NCBI RefSeq assembly: GCF_002097535.1
Contig: NZ_CP020772.1
Span: 806,001 to 870,000, forward strand
Direction: 5' to 3'
Source: Halobacillus mangrovi
GTDB lineage: Bacteria; Bacillota; Bacilli; Bacillales; Halobacillaceae
DNA: 64,000 nucleotides
Each line of letters begins with the position of its first letter. Within the stretch, counting starts at the first letter, position 1. Both the position numbers and the translations under genes were made by a program. The notes beneath the pieces were generated by a model. That model did no database searches and was not told the DNA's origin. It saw only the letters and a program-made list of their open reading frames with translations. This document shows positions 1-10,640 of the stretch, piece after piece.

Positions 1-13
1 GGTGGGTTTTCAT
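1..13 (-). CDS. 5' end of a leftward gene, cut by the window edge
   Basis: On the minus strand an AAAGGAGAG ribosome site (about 20-28) lies 7 bases before an ATG at 13-11, followed by three more codons (MKTH) before the window ends. The gene runs off the left edge and its product cannot be told. It would be transcribed divergently from rpoE. Confidence 0.45.
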
Positions 14-169
14 AATACTTCTCTCCTTTATGTTCGTCCATTGCCTTCTATTATTTTAAATTAAAATAAAGCGAACACCAAGTTTCATGTCTATCATTAG
101 TTTGTTTAAGGTGTTTATTTTCATGTAGGTTTGGTTAGAAAGTTAAAAGAAGAACCTTCTATTATCTAT

Positions 170-198
170 TTGATTTTTATAAGGTCAAAACATATAAT
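170..198 (+). promoter_or_regulatory. Sigma-A promoter of rpoE
   Basis: TTGATT at 170-175 and a perfect TATAAT at 193-198 are separated by exactly 17 bases. The rpoE start codon follows about 75 bases downstream. Confidence 0.72.
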
Positions 199-276
199 GG
201 ATGGTATGATTAAATGTGATTCGTATGCCTGTGTGGCCATTTATTCTATATATTGAATATAAAGGAGTGCTGGATC

Positions 277-816
277 GTGAGCTTAAAAGAACTGAGCCAA
301 GAGCAAATTGATGAAATTTCTATGATTGACCTTGCAACGATCATTTTAGAAGAAGAGAAAGAAGCGATTGATTTCAATGAAATCTTCAACCGAATTGCTT
401 CTATGAAAGGTTTCAGTGAGAAGCAGAAAGAAGAGTACATTGCGCAATTTTACACTGACATGAACATCGATGGCATGTTCATGACGATCGGGACAAATAA
501 ATGGGGGCTTAAGCACTGGTACCCTGTAGAACAAATGGAAGAAGAAATTGCCAACCTTCCACAGAAACGTAAGAAGAAAAAGAAGAAGAAGAAACCTTCC
601 AAGCTTCTTGAAGATGAACTTGGAGTTTCAGAATACGATGCTGATGACGATGATCTGGAAGAGGATCTTGATCTTACAGATGAAGATTTAGACCTGGATG
701 ATGATGAAGATGATTTTGAAGGTGACTATGAAGATGATGACCTCGACGAAGAGGAAGAAGAAATCGTAGAGGATGACATCAGCTTTATTGGAGACGACGA
801 AGAGAACGAAGAATAA
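277..816 (+). CDS. rpoE: DNA-directed RNA polymerase delta subunit
   Basis: RpoE (delta) is the Gram-positive accessory subunit of RNA polymerase that raises transcriptional specificity and helps enzyme recycling. The product is 179 aa. The N-terminal folded domain (about 1-90) starts LKELSQEQIDEISMIDLA and contains the typical TIGTNKWGLKHWYP stretch. It is followed by a lysine-rich linker (KKKKKKKK, about 104-112) and a disordered, almost purely Asp/Glu tail, which is the family hallmark. The GTG start at 277 is chosen because AAAGGAG (261-267) sits 9 bases before it; an upstream in-frame ATG at 253 would include the ribosome site. It lies directly upstream of pyrG, as in Bacillus subtilis. 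Its own promoter is at 170-198. Confidence 0.95.
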   Translation: MSLKELSQEQIDEISMIDLATIILEEEKEAIDFNEIFNRIASMKGFSEKQKEEYIAQFYTDMNIDGMFMTIGTNKWGLKHWYPVEQMEEEIANLPQKRKKKKKKKKPSKLLEDELGVSEYDADDDDLEEDLDLTDEDLDLDDDEDDFEGDYEDDDLDEEEEEIVEDDISFIGDDEENEE

Positions 817-829
817 TTCTGCTGGATGG

Positions 830-858
830 TTGACTTTCAAAAGTCAAATCAGTACAAT
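830..858 (+). promoter_or_regulatory. pyrG promoter
   Basis: TTGACT (830-835), a 17-base spacer and TACAAT (853-858) form a strong sigma-A promoter. The predicted start about 8 bases downstream falls on GGGCTC at 866-871, the initiation sequence known from CTP-regulated pyrG genes. Confidence 0.8.
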
Positions 859-865
859 CTTATTT

Positions 866-929
866 GGGCTCTTTAATTTCTTAAACGAAATGTTCAAACG
901 CTCCCCGCGCGGTGGGGAGCGTTTTTTAT
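866..929 (+). promoter_or_regulatory. pyrG leader attenuator of the G-reiteration, CTP-sensing type
   Basis: The leader begins GGGCTC at 866. It ends in an intrinsic terminator whose stem pairs ACGCTCCCC (898-906) with GGGGAGCGT (914-922), followed by a T run. In Bacillus subtilis pyrG, low CTP stalls RNA polymerase after GGG, extra G residues are added, and the poly-G 5' end pairs with the C/U-rich 5' strand of the terminator. Both parts are present here: the GGGC start and the CUCCCC strand. The hairpin may also end rpoE transcripts. The assignment is by analogy. Confidence 0.75.
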
Positions 930-967
930 TTTTTTAAGCCTTCCTTATCATTACTTTGCTTAAATAG

Positions 968-2611
<1,644 letters not shown>

Positions 2612-2616
2612 TGGCA

Positions 2617-2655
2617 GAAAAGGCAAAGAGTAAATTCTCTTTGCCTTTTCTGTAT
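2617..2655 (+). terminator. pyrG terminator
   Basis: GAAAAGGCAAAGAG (2617-2630) pairs perfectly with CTCTTTGCCTTTTC (2637-2650) across a 6-base loop, just after the pyrG stop. Confidence 0.75.
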
Positions 2656-2677
2656 TATGAACAGGAAATAACTTCCA

Positions 2678-2730
2678 ATAACTTCCACCTCAGGTCATCC
2701 AATTTCTGGATGACCTGAGGTGGAAGTTAT
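2678..2730 (+). repeat. CCTCAGGTCATCC hairpin family, copy A (perfect 24-bp stem)
   Basis: Two perfectly complementary 24-base arms (2678-2701 and 2707-2730) enclose a 5-base loop. The left arm contains CCTCAGGTCATCC, which recurs exactly near 25362, 53886 and 56538. It follows the pyrG terminator and has no T run of its own adequate for termination, so it is more than a simple terminator. Confidence 0.85.
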
Positions 2731-2842
2731 TGGGTTTTTACCATTGCCCTTTATAGGGTATGGTTTTTAAAGGGCAAAATTCTACATGATTCGATTAGAG
2801 ACAATTTTTATGAGAAAACTTGTCAGAACCGAACATACATAC

Positions 2843-2872
2843 GCAGGAATATAGTGTAACCTTATCGAATTT
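2843..2872 (+). promoter_or_regulatory. Probable sigma-H promoter of spo0F
   Basis: GCAGGAATA (2843-2851) fits the sigma-H -35 consensus RNAGGAWWW completely. TCGAATTT (2865-2872) fits RNGAATWW at all but the first base, with a 13-base spacer. In Bacillus subtilis spo0F is transcribed by sigma-H. Confidence 0.55.
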
Positions 2873-2947
2873 GTAACGACACAAAGAAAATAGTATAGGG
2901 CGTATAGAGACATATGCCCTAAAAAATATGGAAAGGCAGGGAATACC

Positions 2948-3316
2948 ATGGCAAGTAAAATTCTCATCGTTGACGATCAAGCCGGGATACGACTTTTATT
3001 AGAAGAGATACTTAAAAGTGAGGGGTATGAAACCGTCTCCGCTAAAACAGGCAAGCAGGCCCTTGAGATAATGGAAAAACAAGACTTAGATCTTGTAATC
3101 ATGGATTATAATCTGCCGGTTATGCACGGGAAGGACGTTCTCCATGAACTGGATGATAGAGATTATCAGTCTCCTATTCTTATTATTACAGGGTTATCCA
3201 AGTCCCAAATTGAAAAGGAAGTGAATTACTCATTCGTTCGTGAGGTTATTCCTAAGCCCTTTGATATCCATAAAATGAAAGATTTGGTACAAGGATCGCT
3301 CGCTCACAGCCACTAG
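2948..3316 (+). CDS. spo0F: Sporulation phosphorelay response regulator Spo0F
   Basis: This is a single-domain receiver of 122 aa with no output domain. It is the intermediate that takes phosphate from sporulation kinases and passes it to Spo0B. The acidic pocket D9-D10, phosphoacceptor D53 (in LVIMDYNLP), T81 (IITG) and K103 (IPKPFDI) are all present. Position between pyrG and fbaA is the conserved spo0F location. The alpha3/beta3 region (DYNLPVMHGKDVL) departs from the usual MKIPGMDG form, so the protein is a somewhat divergent Spo0F. A sigma-H-like promoter lies 75 bases upstream. A CheY-like regulator of another pathway is possible but the synteny argues against it. Confidence 0.85.
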   Translation: MASKILIVDDQAGIRLLLEEILKSEGYETVSAKTGKQALEIMEKQDLDLVIMDYNLPVMHGKDVLHELDDRDYQSPILIITGLSKSQIEKEVNYSFVREVIPKPFDIHKMKDLVQGSLAHSH

Positions 3317-3360
3317 ATTTCTTTTTTTTAAATGTAAGCGTTATCTACTTGATGCGGCTG

Positions 3361-3389
3361 TTGCACCATGCTAAGGGTATTGGTATTCT
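3361..3389 (+). promoter_or_regulatory. Sigma-A promoter of fbaA
   Basis: TTGCAC (3361-3366), a 17-base spacer and TATTCT (3384-3389) lie about 87 bases before the fbaA start. Confidence 0.55.
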
Positions 3390-3475
3390 AATACTGTAGC
3401 AAAACTTACATGGTGTGTTTTCCTATGGAAACAGACTTGTAAATAAAAGTTCGAATTCATAAAGGAGGATCTTTC

Positions 3476-4339
3476 ATGCCGCTAGTATCAATGAAAGAAA
3501 TGCTAGAAAAAGCTAAGGAAGAACGCTACGGTGTAGGTCAGTTCAACCTAAATAACCTTGAATATGCTCAAGCAATTCTTCAGGCTGCTGAAGAAGAGCA
3601 ATCCCCTGTCATCCTAGGTGTATCTGAGGGTGCGGGTCGTTACATGGGTGGTTTCAACGTTGTCGTTGACATGGTGAAAGCACTTATGAAATCTTACGGT
3701 ACAACTGTACCAGTTGCCATCCACTTGGACCACGGTTCAAGCTTCCAAAAATGTGCAGAAGCCATTCACGCTGGATTCACTTCTGTAATGATCGATGCTT
3801 CTCACGATCCACTTGAAGAGAACATTGCTGTTACGAGAAAAGTTGTTGAGCTTGCTCACATCCACGGTGTTTCTGTTGAAGCAGAACTTGGCCGTGTAGG
3901 TGGACAAGAAGACGACCTTATCGTTGATGATGCAGAAGCTGCATACGCAATTCCTTCTGAGTGTAAACAATTGGTCGACGAAACAAACGTTGACGTATTT
4001 GCACCTGCACTAGGTTCTGTACACGGTCCTTATAAAGGGGAGCCGAACCTTGGCTTTGACCGCATGGAAGAAATCATGGGTCTTGTTGACAAGCCACTAG
4101 TTCTTCACGGTGGTACAGGAATTCCGACAGCAGATATCAAGAAAGCTATTTCTTTCGGTACTGCGAAAATCAATGTAAACACTGAGAACCAAATTGCTCA
4201 AGGGAAAGCTGTACGTCAAGTACTAGCAGATCAGCCTGAGCAATATGATCCTCGTAAATATCTAGGACCTGGTCGCGACGCGATTAAAGAAACAGTAATC
4301 GGTAAAATGCGCGAATTCGGTTCTTCTCAAAAAGCTTAA
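3476..4339 (+). CDS. fbaA: Class II fructose-1,6-bisphosphate aldolase
   Basis: FbaA cleaves fructose 1,6-bisphosphate to dihydroxyacetone phosphate and glyceraldehyde 3-phosphate in glycolysis, and runs in reverse for gluconeogenesis. The 287 aa TIM-barrel shows the class II zinc and substrate motifs: [10 protein letters not shown] (catalytic Asp and zinc His), [29 protein letters not shown] and INVNTENQ. The start follows a strong AAAGGAGG site (3463-3470). It has its own promoter and terminator, and the next genes (transaldolase, murZ, glpX) keep the Bacillus order. Confidence 0.97.
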   Translation: MPLVSMKEMLEKAKEERYGVGQFNLNNLEYAQAILQAAEEEQSPVILGVSEGAGRYMGGFNVVVDMVKALMKSYGTTVPVAIHLDHGSSFQKCAEAIHAGFTSVMIDASHDPLEENIAVTRKVVELAHIHGVSVEAELGRVGGQEDDLIVDDAEAAYAIPSECKQLVDETNVDVFAPALGSVHGPYKGEPNLGFDRMEEIMGLVDKPLVLHGGTGIPTADIKKAISFGTAKINVNTENQIAQGKAVRQVLADQPEQYDPRKYLGPGRDAIKETVIGKMREFGSSQKA

Positions 4340-4355
4340 TAAAGCATATGCACCA

Positions 4356-4387
4356 GGAAGCCGTTACGAAGTAGCGGTTTCCTTTTC
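4356..4387 (+). terminator. fbaA terminator
   Basis: GGAAGCCGTTAC (4356-4367) pairs with GTAGCGGTTTCC (4371-4382), two G-U pairs included, and runs into CTTTT. Confidence 0.7.
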
Positions 4388-4457
4388 ATGATTTGTGAAA
4401 ACGCAATCATTTTTGTCCGTTAGCTTTGTGAACTATTAAAAATCGAGGTGTATTGGA

Positions 4458-5099
4458 ATGAAATTTTTTATTGATACTGCGAACATTGAAGATATCCGAG
4501 AAGCAAATTCCCTGGGAGTCCTTGCAGGTGTAACGACGAATCCAAGTCTCGTAGCTAAAGAGGGTGTCTCGTTTCACGAGCGCCTGAAGGAAATCACAGC
4601 AGAGGTTGAAGGCTCTGTCAGTGCAGAGGTCATTTCTGAAGATGCAGAAGGAATGATTAAAGAAGGGAAAGAGCTAGCGGCAATTGCTCCGAATATTACA
4701 GTTAAAGTTCCGATGACGCTAGAAGGCTTAAAAGCAGTCAAAGCTTTTAGCGATTTGAACATTAAAACGAATGTGACGCTTGTGTTCTCAGCTAACCAGG
4801 CTCTGTTAGCCGCACGTGCGGGAGCTACTTATGTTTCTCCTTTCCTTGGCCGTCTCGATGACATTGGTCATAATGGAGTGGAGTTAATCGCTCAAATCTC
4901 CGAAATCTTTGATCGTCACGCGATTGATACAGAAATCATCGCAGCTTCTGTCCGTCACCCTGTTCACGTTACGGAAGCGGCTATGCACGGAGCGCATATT
5001 GCAACGGTACCATTCAAAGTTTTCAGCCAGATCGTCAAACACCCACTTACGGACCAAGGTATTGAAAAATTCCTCAATGACTGGAATAATCAAAAATAA
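4458..5099 (+). CDS. tal: Transaldolase, short TalC/fructose-6-phosphate aldolase type
   Basis: This 213 aa protein belongs to the short transaldolase family (YwjH in Bacillus subtilis), which transfers dihydroxyacetone units between sugar phosphates in the non-oxidative pentose phosphate pathway. The N terminus [17 protein letters not shown], the motif GVTTNPSLV, the Schiff-base lysine in ITVKVPMT and the phosphate-binding [10 protein letters not shown] are diagnostic. The AATCGAGGTG site precedes the ATG. It follows fbaA and precedes murZ. Whether the enzyme is a true transaldolase or an aldolase cannot be decided from these motifs. Confidence 0.93.
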   Translation: MKFFIDTANIEDIREANSLGVLAGVTTNPSLVAKEGVSFHERLKEITAEVEGSVSAEVISEDAEGMIKEGKELAAIAPNITVKVPMTLEGLKAVKAFSDLNIKTNVTLVFSANQALLAARAGATYVSPFLGRLDDIGHNGVELIAQISEIFDRHAIDTEIIAASVRHPVHVTEAAMHGAHIATVPFKVFSQIVKHPLTDQGIEKFLNDWNNQK

Positions 5100-5168
5100 C
5101 TAGATTGAAATGGAAAAATATGCACATAATAATGGCATAATCTTTACGTTTAAAGCGAGGAGTATTTC

Positions 5169-6455
5169 ATGCATAAACTACTAGTCGAAGGTGGGAGCCG
5201 CTTACGAGGACAAGTTCGTGTCAGCGGGGCGAAAAATAGTGCTGTTGCTTTGTTGCCAGCTGCTATCTTAGCTGAATCTACAGTCAAAATTGAAGGGTTG
5301 CCGGACATCTCTGATGTAGGCATCTTATCGGATTTACTCAGAGAAATTGGTGGGGAAGTACACAAGGATGGAAGAAACATCAGTATTGACCCTTCCAATA
5401 TGATTGCCATGCCGCTTCCAAATGGAAAAGTAAAGAAACTCCGTGCATCCTATTACTTCATGGGTGCCATGCTGGGACGCTTCAATAGAGCGGTCATTGG
5501 GCTGCCGGGTGGATGCCACCTTGGTCCTCGTCCAATTGACCAGCATATTAAAGGATTTGAAGCACTTGGTGCCGAAGTAACCAATGAGCAAGGCGCTATT
5601 TACTTGAGAGCTAAAGAGCTGCGTGGAGCGAGGATCTACTTGGACGTTGTGAGTGTAGGAGCAACGATCAACATTATGCTTGCTGCAGTGAGGGCTAAAG
5701 GGAAAACAGTCATTGAAAATGCAGCAAAAGAACCTGAAATCATTGATGTAGCTACTTTACTTACAAGTATGGGGGCTAAAATCAAAGGTGCAGGCACCGA
5801 TGTGATCCGTATTGAAGGAGTGAAAAGCTTATCTGGCTGCCTTCATACCATTATACCGGATCGAATTGAAGCAGGAACTTACACAATTATGGCGGCTGCC
5901 CAGGGAGAGGAAATGATCATTGATAACGTCATTCCTCAGCACTTGGAGTCCCTGTTGGCCAAGCTTCGTGAAATGGGCGTCACCATTGAGGAGAATGACG
6001 AACAACTTTACGTGAAGCCAGGAGACAAACTGAAAGCTGTTGATATCAAAACGCTGGTTTATCCAGGTTTCCCGACTGACCTCCAGCAGCCATTTACTTC
6101 GTTACTTACGAAAGCAGAAGGCACAGGTATTGTCACTGATACTATCTATCAGGCTCGTTTCAAACATGTCGATGAATTACGCAGGATGAATGCTTCTATT
6201 AAAGTAGAAGGAGGTTCTGCGATTGTTTCAGGGCCATCGAAACTCCAGGCAGCTAAAGTGAAGGCATCTGACCTGCGTGCAGGCGCTGCTCTTGTCATTG
6301 CCGGATTGATGGCTGAAGGAGTCACTGAAATCACGGGTGTCGATCACATTGAAAGAGGCTATGAAAACATTACGAACAAGCTGATTGAACTTGGTGCTAA
6401 AGTCTGGTATGAGGAGATGTCAGACGAAGAAGTCGAACAATTCCAGGATTCTTAA
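5169..6455 (+). CDS. murZ: UDP-N-acetylglucosamine 1-carboxyvinyltransferase, second paralogue
   Basis: MurZ (murAB) joins enolpyruvate from PEP to UDP-GlcNAc, the first committed step of peptidoglycan synthesis. The 428 aa protein has the double inside-out barrel sequence, with Lys22 ([11 protein letters not shown]) and the PEP-binding loop carrying Cys116 ([15 protein letters not shown]). The Cys makes it a fosfomycin-sensitive type. It is the second of two MurA paralogues here, the other being at 34410. Synteny (transaldolase before, glpX after) marks this one as murAB/murZ. Confidence 0.95.
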   Translation: MHKLLVEGGSRLRGQVRVSGAKNSAVALLPAAILAESTVKIEGLPDISDVGILSDLLREIGGEVHKDGRNISIDPSNMIAMPLPNGKVKKLRASYYFMGAMLGRFNRAVIGLPGGCHLGPRPIDQHIKGFEALGAEVTNEQGAIYLRAKELRGARIYLDVVSVGATINIMLAAVRAKGKTVIENAAKEPEIIDVATLLTSMGAKIKGAGTDVIRIEGVKSLSGCLHTIIPDRIEAGTYTIMAAAQGEEMIIDNVIPQHLESLLAKLREMGVTIEENDEQLYVKPGDKLKAVDIKTLVYPGFPTDLQQPFTSLLTKAEGTGIVTDTIYQARFKHVDELRRMNASIKVEGGSAIVSGPSKLQAAKVKASDLRAGAALVIAGLMAEGVTEITGVDHIERGYENITNKLIELGAKVWYEEMSDEEVEQFQDS

Positions 6456-6515
6456 CGTAAACAAGGCATTCCATGGGGAGATGAGGAAAAATCTTTATGA
6501 TGGGGAGAGATAACC

Positions 6516-7484
6516 ATGGAAAGAAGTTTATCAATGGAATTAGTGCGAGTAACGGAGGCTGCTGCTTTATCATCTGCACGTTGGATGGGAAGAGGAAAAA
6601 AAGACGAAGCGGATGATGCCGCAACTTCTGCCATGAGGGATGTTTTCGACACGATTCCGATGAAGGGAACAGTCGTCATCGGGGAAGGCGAAATGGATGA
6701 AGCTCCTATGCTGTATATAGGGGAGAAACTGGGGAATGGTTATGGTCCACGTGTGGATGTGGCTGTTGACCCGCTTGAAGGAACGAATATTGTCGCGCAA
6801 GGAACATGGAATGCTCTTGCTGTAATCGCGATTGCTGACCATGGACAACTATTACATGCGCCAGATATGTATATGGATAAAATCGCTGTTGGTCCTGAAG
6901 CTGTAGGGAAAATTGATATCAATGCATCCATCGCTGAAAATTTGCAAGCAGTTGCCGAAGCAAAGAATAAAGAAATCGAGGATGTTGTTGCAATTGTTTT
7001 GAATCGCAAGAGACACCAGGGCATTATTGAAGAAATTCGTGCAGCTGGAGCACGTATTAAGTTGATTCCAGACGGTGACGTAGCTGCAGCAATCAACACG
7101 GCATTTGATGATACAGGCGTTGATATCCTATTCGGTTCTGGCGGCGCACCTGAAGGCGTCCTTGCTGCTGTTGCGCTCAAGTGTTTAGGTGGAGAGATTC
7201 AAGGGAAGTTACTTCCATCCAACGATGAGGAGCTTGAGCGATGCAAGAAAATGGGTATCGAAGACGTCGATCGAGTCCTTTATATGGATGATTTCTGTGG
7301 AGGTGATGACGCCATTTTCGCTGCCACAGGAGTGACAGATGGTGAATTACTTCAAGGCGTTCAGTTTAAAGGACAAAAGGCAACCACACAAACCCTGGTT
7401 ATGCGTGCAAAATCTGGAACCGTGAGATTCATTGATGGGAATCATAGTTTGAAGAAAAAACCGAACCTAGTTATTAAACCATAA
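6516..7484 (+). CDS. glpX: Class II fructose-1,6-bisphosphatase
   Basis: GlpX-type FBPase removes the 1-phosphate from fructose 1,6-bisphosphate in gluconeogenesis. At 322 aa it has normal family length. Metal and substrate motifs are clear: [34 protein letters not shown] and [13 protein letters not shown]. The GGGGAGA site precedes the ATG. It corresponds to ywjI next to murAB in Bacillus subtilis. The window therefore carries both directions of the aldolase/FBPase node. Confidence 0.95.
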   Translation: MERSLSMELVRVTEAAALSSARWMGRGKKDEADDAATSAMRDVFDTIPMKGTVVIGEGEMDEAPMLYIGEKLGNGYGPRVDVAVDPLEGTNIVAQGTWNALAVIAIADHGQLLHAPDMYMDKIAVGPEAVGKIDINASIAENLQAVAEAKNKEIEDVVAIVLNRKRHQGIIEEIRAAGARIKLIPDGDVAAAINTAFDDTGVDILFGSGGAPEGVLAAVALKCLGGEIQGKLLPSNDEELERCKKMGIEDVDRVLYMDDFCGGDDAIFAATGVTDGELLQGVQFKGQKATTQTLVMRAKSGTVRFIDGNHSLKKKPNLVIKP

Positions 7485-7492
7485 TATCAATC

Positions 7493-7515
7493 GGAAGCCG
7501 GAAACTCCGGCTTCC
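7493..7515 (+). terminator. Hairpin after glpX
   Basis: GGAAGCCGG (7493-7501) pairs with CCGGCTTCC (7507-7515). Only a weak T-rich tail follows, so termination may be partial. Confidence 0.55.
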
Positions 7516-7572
7516 TACTATTCTACGTAAACTTACCTCAGACGTCCTGCCTGAAAAAATCTTAAAATGGGA

Positions 7573-7601
7573 TTGAATCCACGAATAGACAAGAGTACAA
7601 T
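7573..7601 (+). promoter_or_regulatory. rho promoter with a long leader
   Basis: TTGAAT (7573-7578), 17 bases, TACAAT (7596-7601). The transcript would carry a leader of about 170 bases with a pyrimidine-rich tract (about 7670-7700). Bacillus rho is known to be autoregulated through its leader, so this fits. No ORF lies in 7485-7777. Confidence 0.65.
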
Positions 7602-7777
7602 AAAGATTGTTTGTTAGAGGGACAACCATGGACGATATATCTCCGTAAGCTTCTAAACAATTACTTCACTCAACTTCTCCTTTTTCTTCTATACATCATA
7701 TTCAAGAGAAGTCACACTGTTTTAATAGCAAGCTTACATTCACGATTGAAAGAAAAATATATAAAAGTGGTGATTTT

Positions 7778-9085
7778 GTGGCAGATTTAACAATCTCCAA
7801 CCTAGAGACGATGACTTTGAAGGGTCTTTATGAGAAAGCAAGACAGTATAAAGTCTCCTATTATGCAAAACTGACAAAAAGAGAATTGATTTTTGCCATT
7901 CTTAAAGCTCAAGCAGAGAAAGATGGATTCTTATTTATGGATGGGATTCTAGAAATCATTCCTTCCGAAGGGTTTGGCTTCCTAAGACCGATCAATTACT
8001 CTCCAAGCGCAGAAGATATTTATATATCTGCGTCTCAGATTCGCAGATTCGACTTAAGAAACGGAGACAAAGTATCAGGAAAAGTACGCCCGCCAAAAGA
8101 AAATGAACGTTATTACGGCTTGCTGCATGTGGATGCAGTGAACGGAGAGGATCCGGATTCAGCTAAAGAGCGTGTCCACTTCCCGGCTCTAACTCCCCTG
8201 TACCCTGATCGTCAGATGAAGCTTGAAACTGAACCGAAAATGCTTTCGACGCGGATTATGGACGTTATGTCGCCAGTAGGGTATGGACAGCGTGGTTTAA
8301 TCGTCGCTCCTCCAAAAGCTGGGAAGACGATGTTACTTAAACAAATTGCCAACAGCATTTCTAAGAACCATCCAGATTCTAAACTGATCATTTTGCTTGT
8401 TGACGAGCGGCCTGAAGAAGTGACAGACATTGAGCGTTCTGTCGATTCCGATGTTGATGTAGTAAGCTCAACCTTTGATGAAGTTCCTGAAAATCATATT
8501 AAAGTTTCTGAATTAGTTCTTGAGCGGGCGATGCGTCTTGTTGAGCACAAACGTGACGTAATCGTACTTATGGATAGTATCACAAGGCTTGCGCGTGCTT
8601 ACAATTTGGTAATCCCGCCAAGCGGACGTACTCTTTCCGGAGGAATTGATCCTGCAGCCTTCCACCGCCCGAAACGCTTCTTTGGTGCTGCAAGAAACAT
8701 TGAAGAAGGTGGAAGCTTAACTATTTTAGCGACGGCTCTTGTAGACACGGGCTCTCGTATGGATGATGTCATTTACGAAGAATTCAAAGGAACAGGAAAC
8801 ATGGAGCTGCATCTTGATCGCAGCCTGGCTGAACGTCGTATTTTCCCTGCCATTGATATTCTGCGCTCAGGAACACGCAAAGAAGAGTTGCTCATACAAA
8901 AAGAATACCTTGATAAAATCTGGGCGATTCGCAAAACGTTGTCAGATACGCCGGACTTTGCTGACCGCTTCCTGCGCCGTTTGAAATCTTCGAAGAATAA
9001 TGAAGAATTTTTTGAGTTAATGAATAAGGATATGAAAGGAAAATCCTCTCAAGGCCGCCGTACACAAGCCTCTTATAAGGGATAA
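7778..9085 (+). CDS. rho: Transcription termination factor Rho
   Basis: Rho is a hexameric RNA helicase that ends transcription at C-rich unstructured RNA. The 435 aa protein has the Rho_N helical domain (about 1-45), the cold-shock RNA-binding domain (about 52-125, [20 protein letters not shown]) and a RecA-type ATPase core. In the core are Walker A (APPKAGKT), Walker B ([16 protein letters not shown]), the Q-loop region ([10 protein letters not shown]) and the R-loop. The GTG start at 7778 follows an AAGTGGTGAT site. It heads a small group with rpmE and tdk, in the Bacillus order. Confidence 0.97.
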   Translation: MADLTISNLETMTLKGLYEKARQYKVSYYAKLTKRELIFAILKAQAEKDGFLFMDGILEIIPSEGFGFLRPINYSPSAEDIYISASQIRRFDLRNGDKVSGKVRPPKENERYYGLLHVDAVNGEDPDSAKERVHFPALTPLYPDRQMKLETEPKMLSTRIMDVMSPVGYGQRGLIVAPPKAGKTMLLKQIANSISKNHPDSKLIILLVDERPEEVTDIERSVDSDVDVVSSTFDEVPENHIKVSELVLERAMRLVEHKRDVIVLMDSITRLARAYNLVIPPSGRTLSGGIDPAAFHRPKRFFGAARNIEEGGSLTILATALVDTGSRMDDVIYEEFKGTGNMELHLDRSLAERRIFPAIDILRSGTRKEELLIQKEYLDKIWAIRKTLSDTPDFADRFLRRLKSSKNNEEFFELMNKDMKGKSSQGRRTQASYKG

Positions 9086-9113
9086 CCGATTTTTTACAAA
9101 TGTCGATCGTATC

Positions 9114-9142
9114 TTGCATTAGGGTTTGTACCCTGTTATAAT
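9114..9142 (+). promoter_or_regulatory. rpmE promoter
   Basis: TTGCAT (9114-9119), 17 bases, then perfect TATAAT (9137-9142), about 100 bases before the gene. No Zur-type operator is visible nearby. Confidence 0.72.
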
Positions 9143-9244
9143 CTTTCTATGTGAGTTTCAGTAAAAGGTGTAACGACTAACCTTCAACGGCTCTTACAAT
9201 AACTCTGTTTCTAAAGGATTCAGGGCAAAAAGGAGTGGAAGAAC

Positions 9245-9490
9245 ATGAAATCAGGAATTCATCCAGAATACCGTAAAGTTGTATTCCTAGACACAAGTTC
9301 TAATTTCAAGTTTCTAACCGGATCTACTCAAACATCCGAAGAAACAATCGAGTGGGAAGATGGAAACACGTATCCATTGATCCGCGTAGAGATTAGTTCT
9401 GCGTCTCACCCGTTCTACACAGGTAAACAAAAAGCTGACAAAGCTGGTGGCCGTGTGGATCGCTTCAAGAAAAAATATAACCTTTCATAA
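9245..9490 (+). CDS. rpmE2: 50S ribosomal protein L31 type B (zinc-free)
   Basis: L31 bridges the large and small ribosomal subunits. This 81 aa protein starts [19 protein letters not shown] and includes [22 protein letters not shown] and [13 protein letters not shown]. It has no cysteine at all, so it is the zinc-independent (C-minus, YtiA/RpmEB) type rather than the zinc-binding form usually found next to rho. The AAAGGAGTGG site precedes the ATG. The strong promoter and lack of a visible Zur box suggest it serves as a housekeeping L31 here. Confidence 0.93.
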   Translation: MKSGIHPEYRKVVFLDTSSNFKFLTGSTQTSEETIEWEDGNTYPLIRVEISSASHPFYTGKQKADKAGGRVDRFKKKYNLS

Positions 9491-9534
9491 TAATGAGTGG
9501 TCGTCATATCGACGGCCATACATCATTTTGAACA

Positions 9535-9574
9535 AAAACAGGCAAATTGTCTCTAAAGTTTGCCTGTTTTTTTG
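9535..9574 (+). terminator. rpmE terminator
   Basis: AAAACAGGCAAA (9535-9546) pairs perfectly with TTTGCCTGTTTT (9559-9570), followed by TTTT. Confidence 0.85.
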
Positions 9575-9690
9575 TCAAAAAATGCTCATTCCATAAACAT
9601 GATTGAACCTATGCTGTAGCTGATTTCTACTCTATAGTTTTGCTTATGTTTATAAAGGAATGGGACTGGTGTTTAAAGTCCTTATAGATG

Positions 9691-9759
9691 AGAGCTGTCC
9701 TTGATGGTCCATGAACGATCGATCATTCGTTCAGCAGACTGCCGGGAGGGCTCTTTTTT
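9691..9759 (+). promoter_or_regulatory. Possible attenuator or terminator in the tdk leader
   Basis: AGAGCTGTCC (9691-9700) can pair with GGGAGGGCTCT (9744-9754), leading directly into TTTTTT. Inside it a second hairpin pairs TGAACGA (9712-9718) with TCGTTCA (9727-9733). The arrangement is a T-run terminator about 40 bases before tdk. No known riboswitch or T-box consensus was recognised. Confidence 0.4.
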
Positions 9760-9797
9760 GATGAATACATTGTGGACAGTGCGAGAAGGGAGCGACG

Positions 9798-10421
9798 TTG
9801 GACGTGTATGTAATGAAACAAAGCGGATGGGTTGAGGTCATTTGTGGAAGTATGTTTAGCGGGAAATCAGAGGAGTTGATTCGCCGGGTTCGCCGAGCGA
9901 CTTTTGGTAATTTGACAGTGCGTGTGTTTAAGCCTGCGATCGATGATCGTTATAAAGAGGATGCAGTCGTATCTCATAACGGTACTTCCGTATTAGCTCG
10001 TCCCGTTAAGAATTCTTTAGATATTCTCACTCTTGTAGATAATGATGTAGATGTTGTAGGAATTGATGAAGTTCAATTTTTCGATACGAACATAGTAGAA
10101 GTTGTGGAATGCCTGGCAGACCGTGGGATTCGTGTCATCGTCGCAGGACTCGATACGGATTTCCGAGGCGAACCCTTTGGTCAAATGCCTGACTTGATGG
10201 CGCTTAGCGAGAGTGTCACAAAGCTCAATGCGATTTGTCCTGTATGTGGTTCACCAGCAAGTCGCACGCAACGCCTGATCAATGGGGAACCTGCTTCGTA
10301 CGATGACCCGATTATCCTTGTTGGGGCTTCCGAGTCTTATGAACCAAGGTGCCGTCACCACCACAAGGTACCGAACAAACCCAGGCAACAGCAAGTGAAG
10401 GCAGCCTACGCTGAAAATTGA
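9798..10421 (+). CDS. tdk: Thymidine kinase
   Basis: Tdk phosphorylates thymidine in pyrimidine salvage. The 207 aa type II enzyme has the P-loop [14 protein letters not shown], the Walker B-like GIDEVQFF, the lasso region and a zinc site ([13 protein letters not shown], then CRHHH). The TTG at 9798 is placed 6 bases after GAAGGGA. A GTG at 9804 would start VYVMKQ, matching Bacillus subtilis MYIMKQ, and an ATG at 9813 is also possible, so the start is uncertain by up to five codons. It sits between rpmE and prfA as in Bacillus. Confidence 0.95.
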   Translation: MDVYVMKQSGWVEVICGSMFSGKSEELIRRVRRATFGNLTVRVFKPAIDDRYKEDAVVSHNGTSVLARPVKNSLDILTLVDNDVDVVGIDEVQFFDTNIVEVVECLADRGIRVIVAGLDTDFRGEPFGQMPDLMALSESVTKLNAICPVCGSPASRTQRLINGEPASYDDPIILVGASESYEPRCRHHHKVPNKPRQQQVKAAYAEN

Positions 10422-10436
10422 TGATCCAGTAGCCGA

Positions 10437-10470
10437 AACCGCCAGCTCTAATTGAGTTGTCGGTTTTTTT
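10437..10470 (+). terminator. tdk terminator
   Basis: AACCGCCAGCTC (10437-10448) pairs with GAGTTGTCGGTT (10454-10465), one mismatch, followed by TTTTT. Confidence 0.75.
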
Positions 10471-10640
10471 AGTAGGCTGCTGTCAGGTATTTGAAGTTTC
10501 TCCCTCCAACACCGTTTCAAAGGCACTTTCTCTCAACCTGACAATCCTTTCCGATGGGTTATCGATGTGCTCGAATTCGTTTAATTTTATAATAATAGTG
10601 GTAAAAATGTAGCAACATACCCTAAAAAGGATGAATTCTT

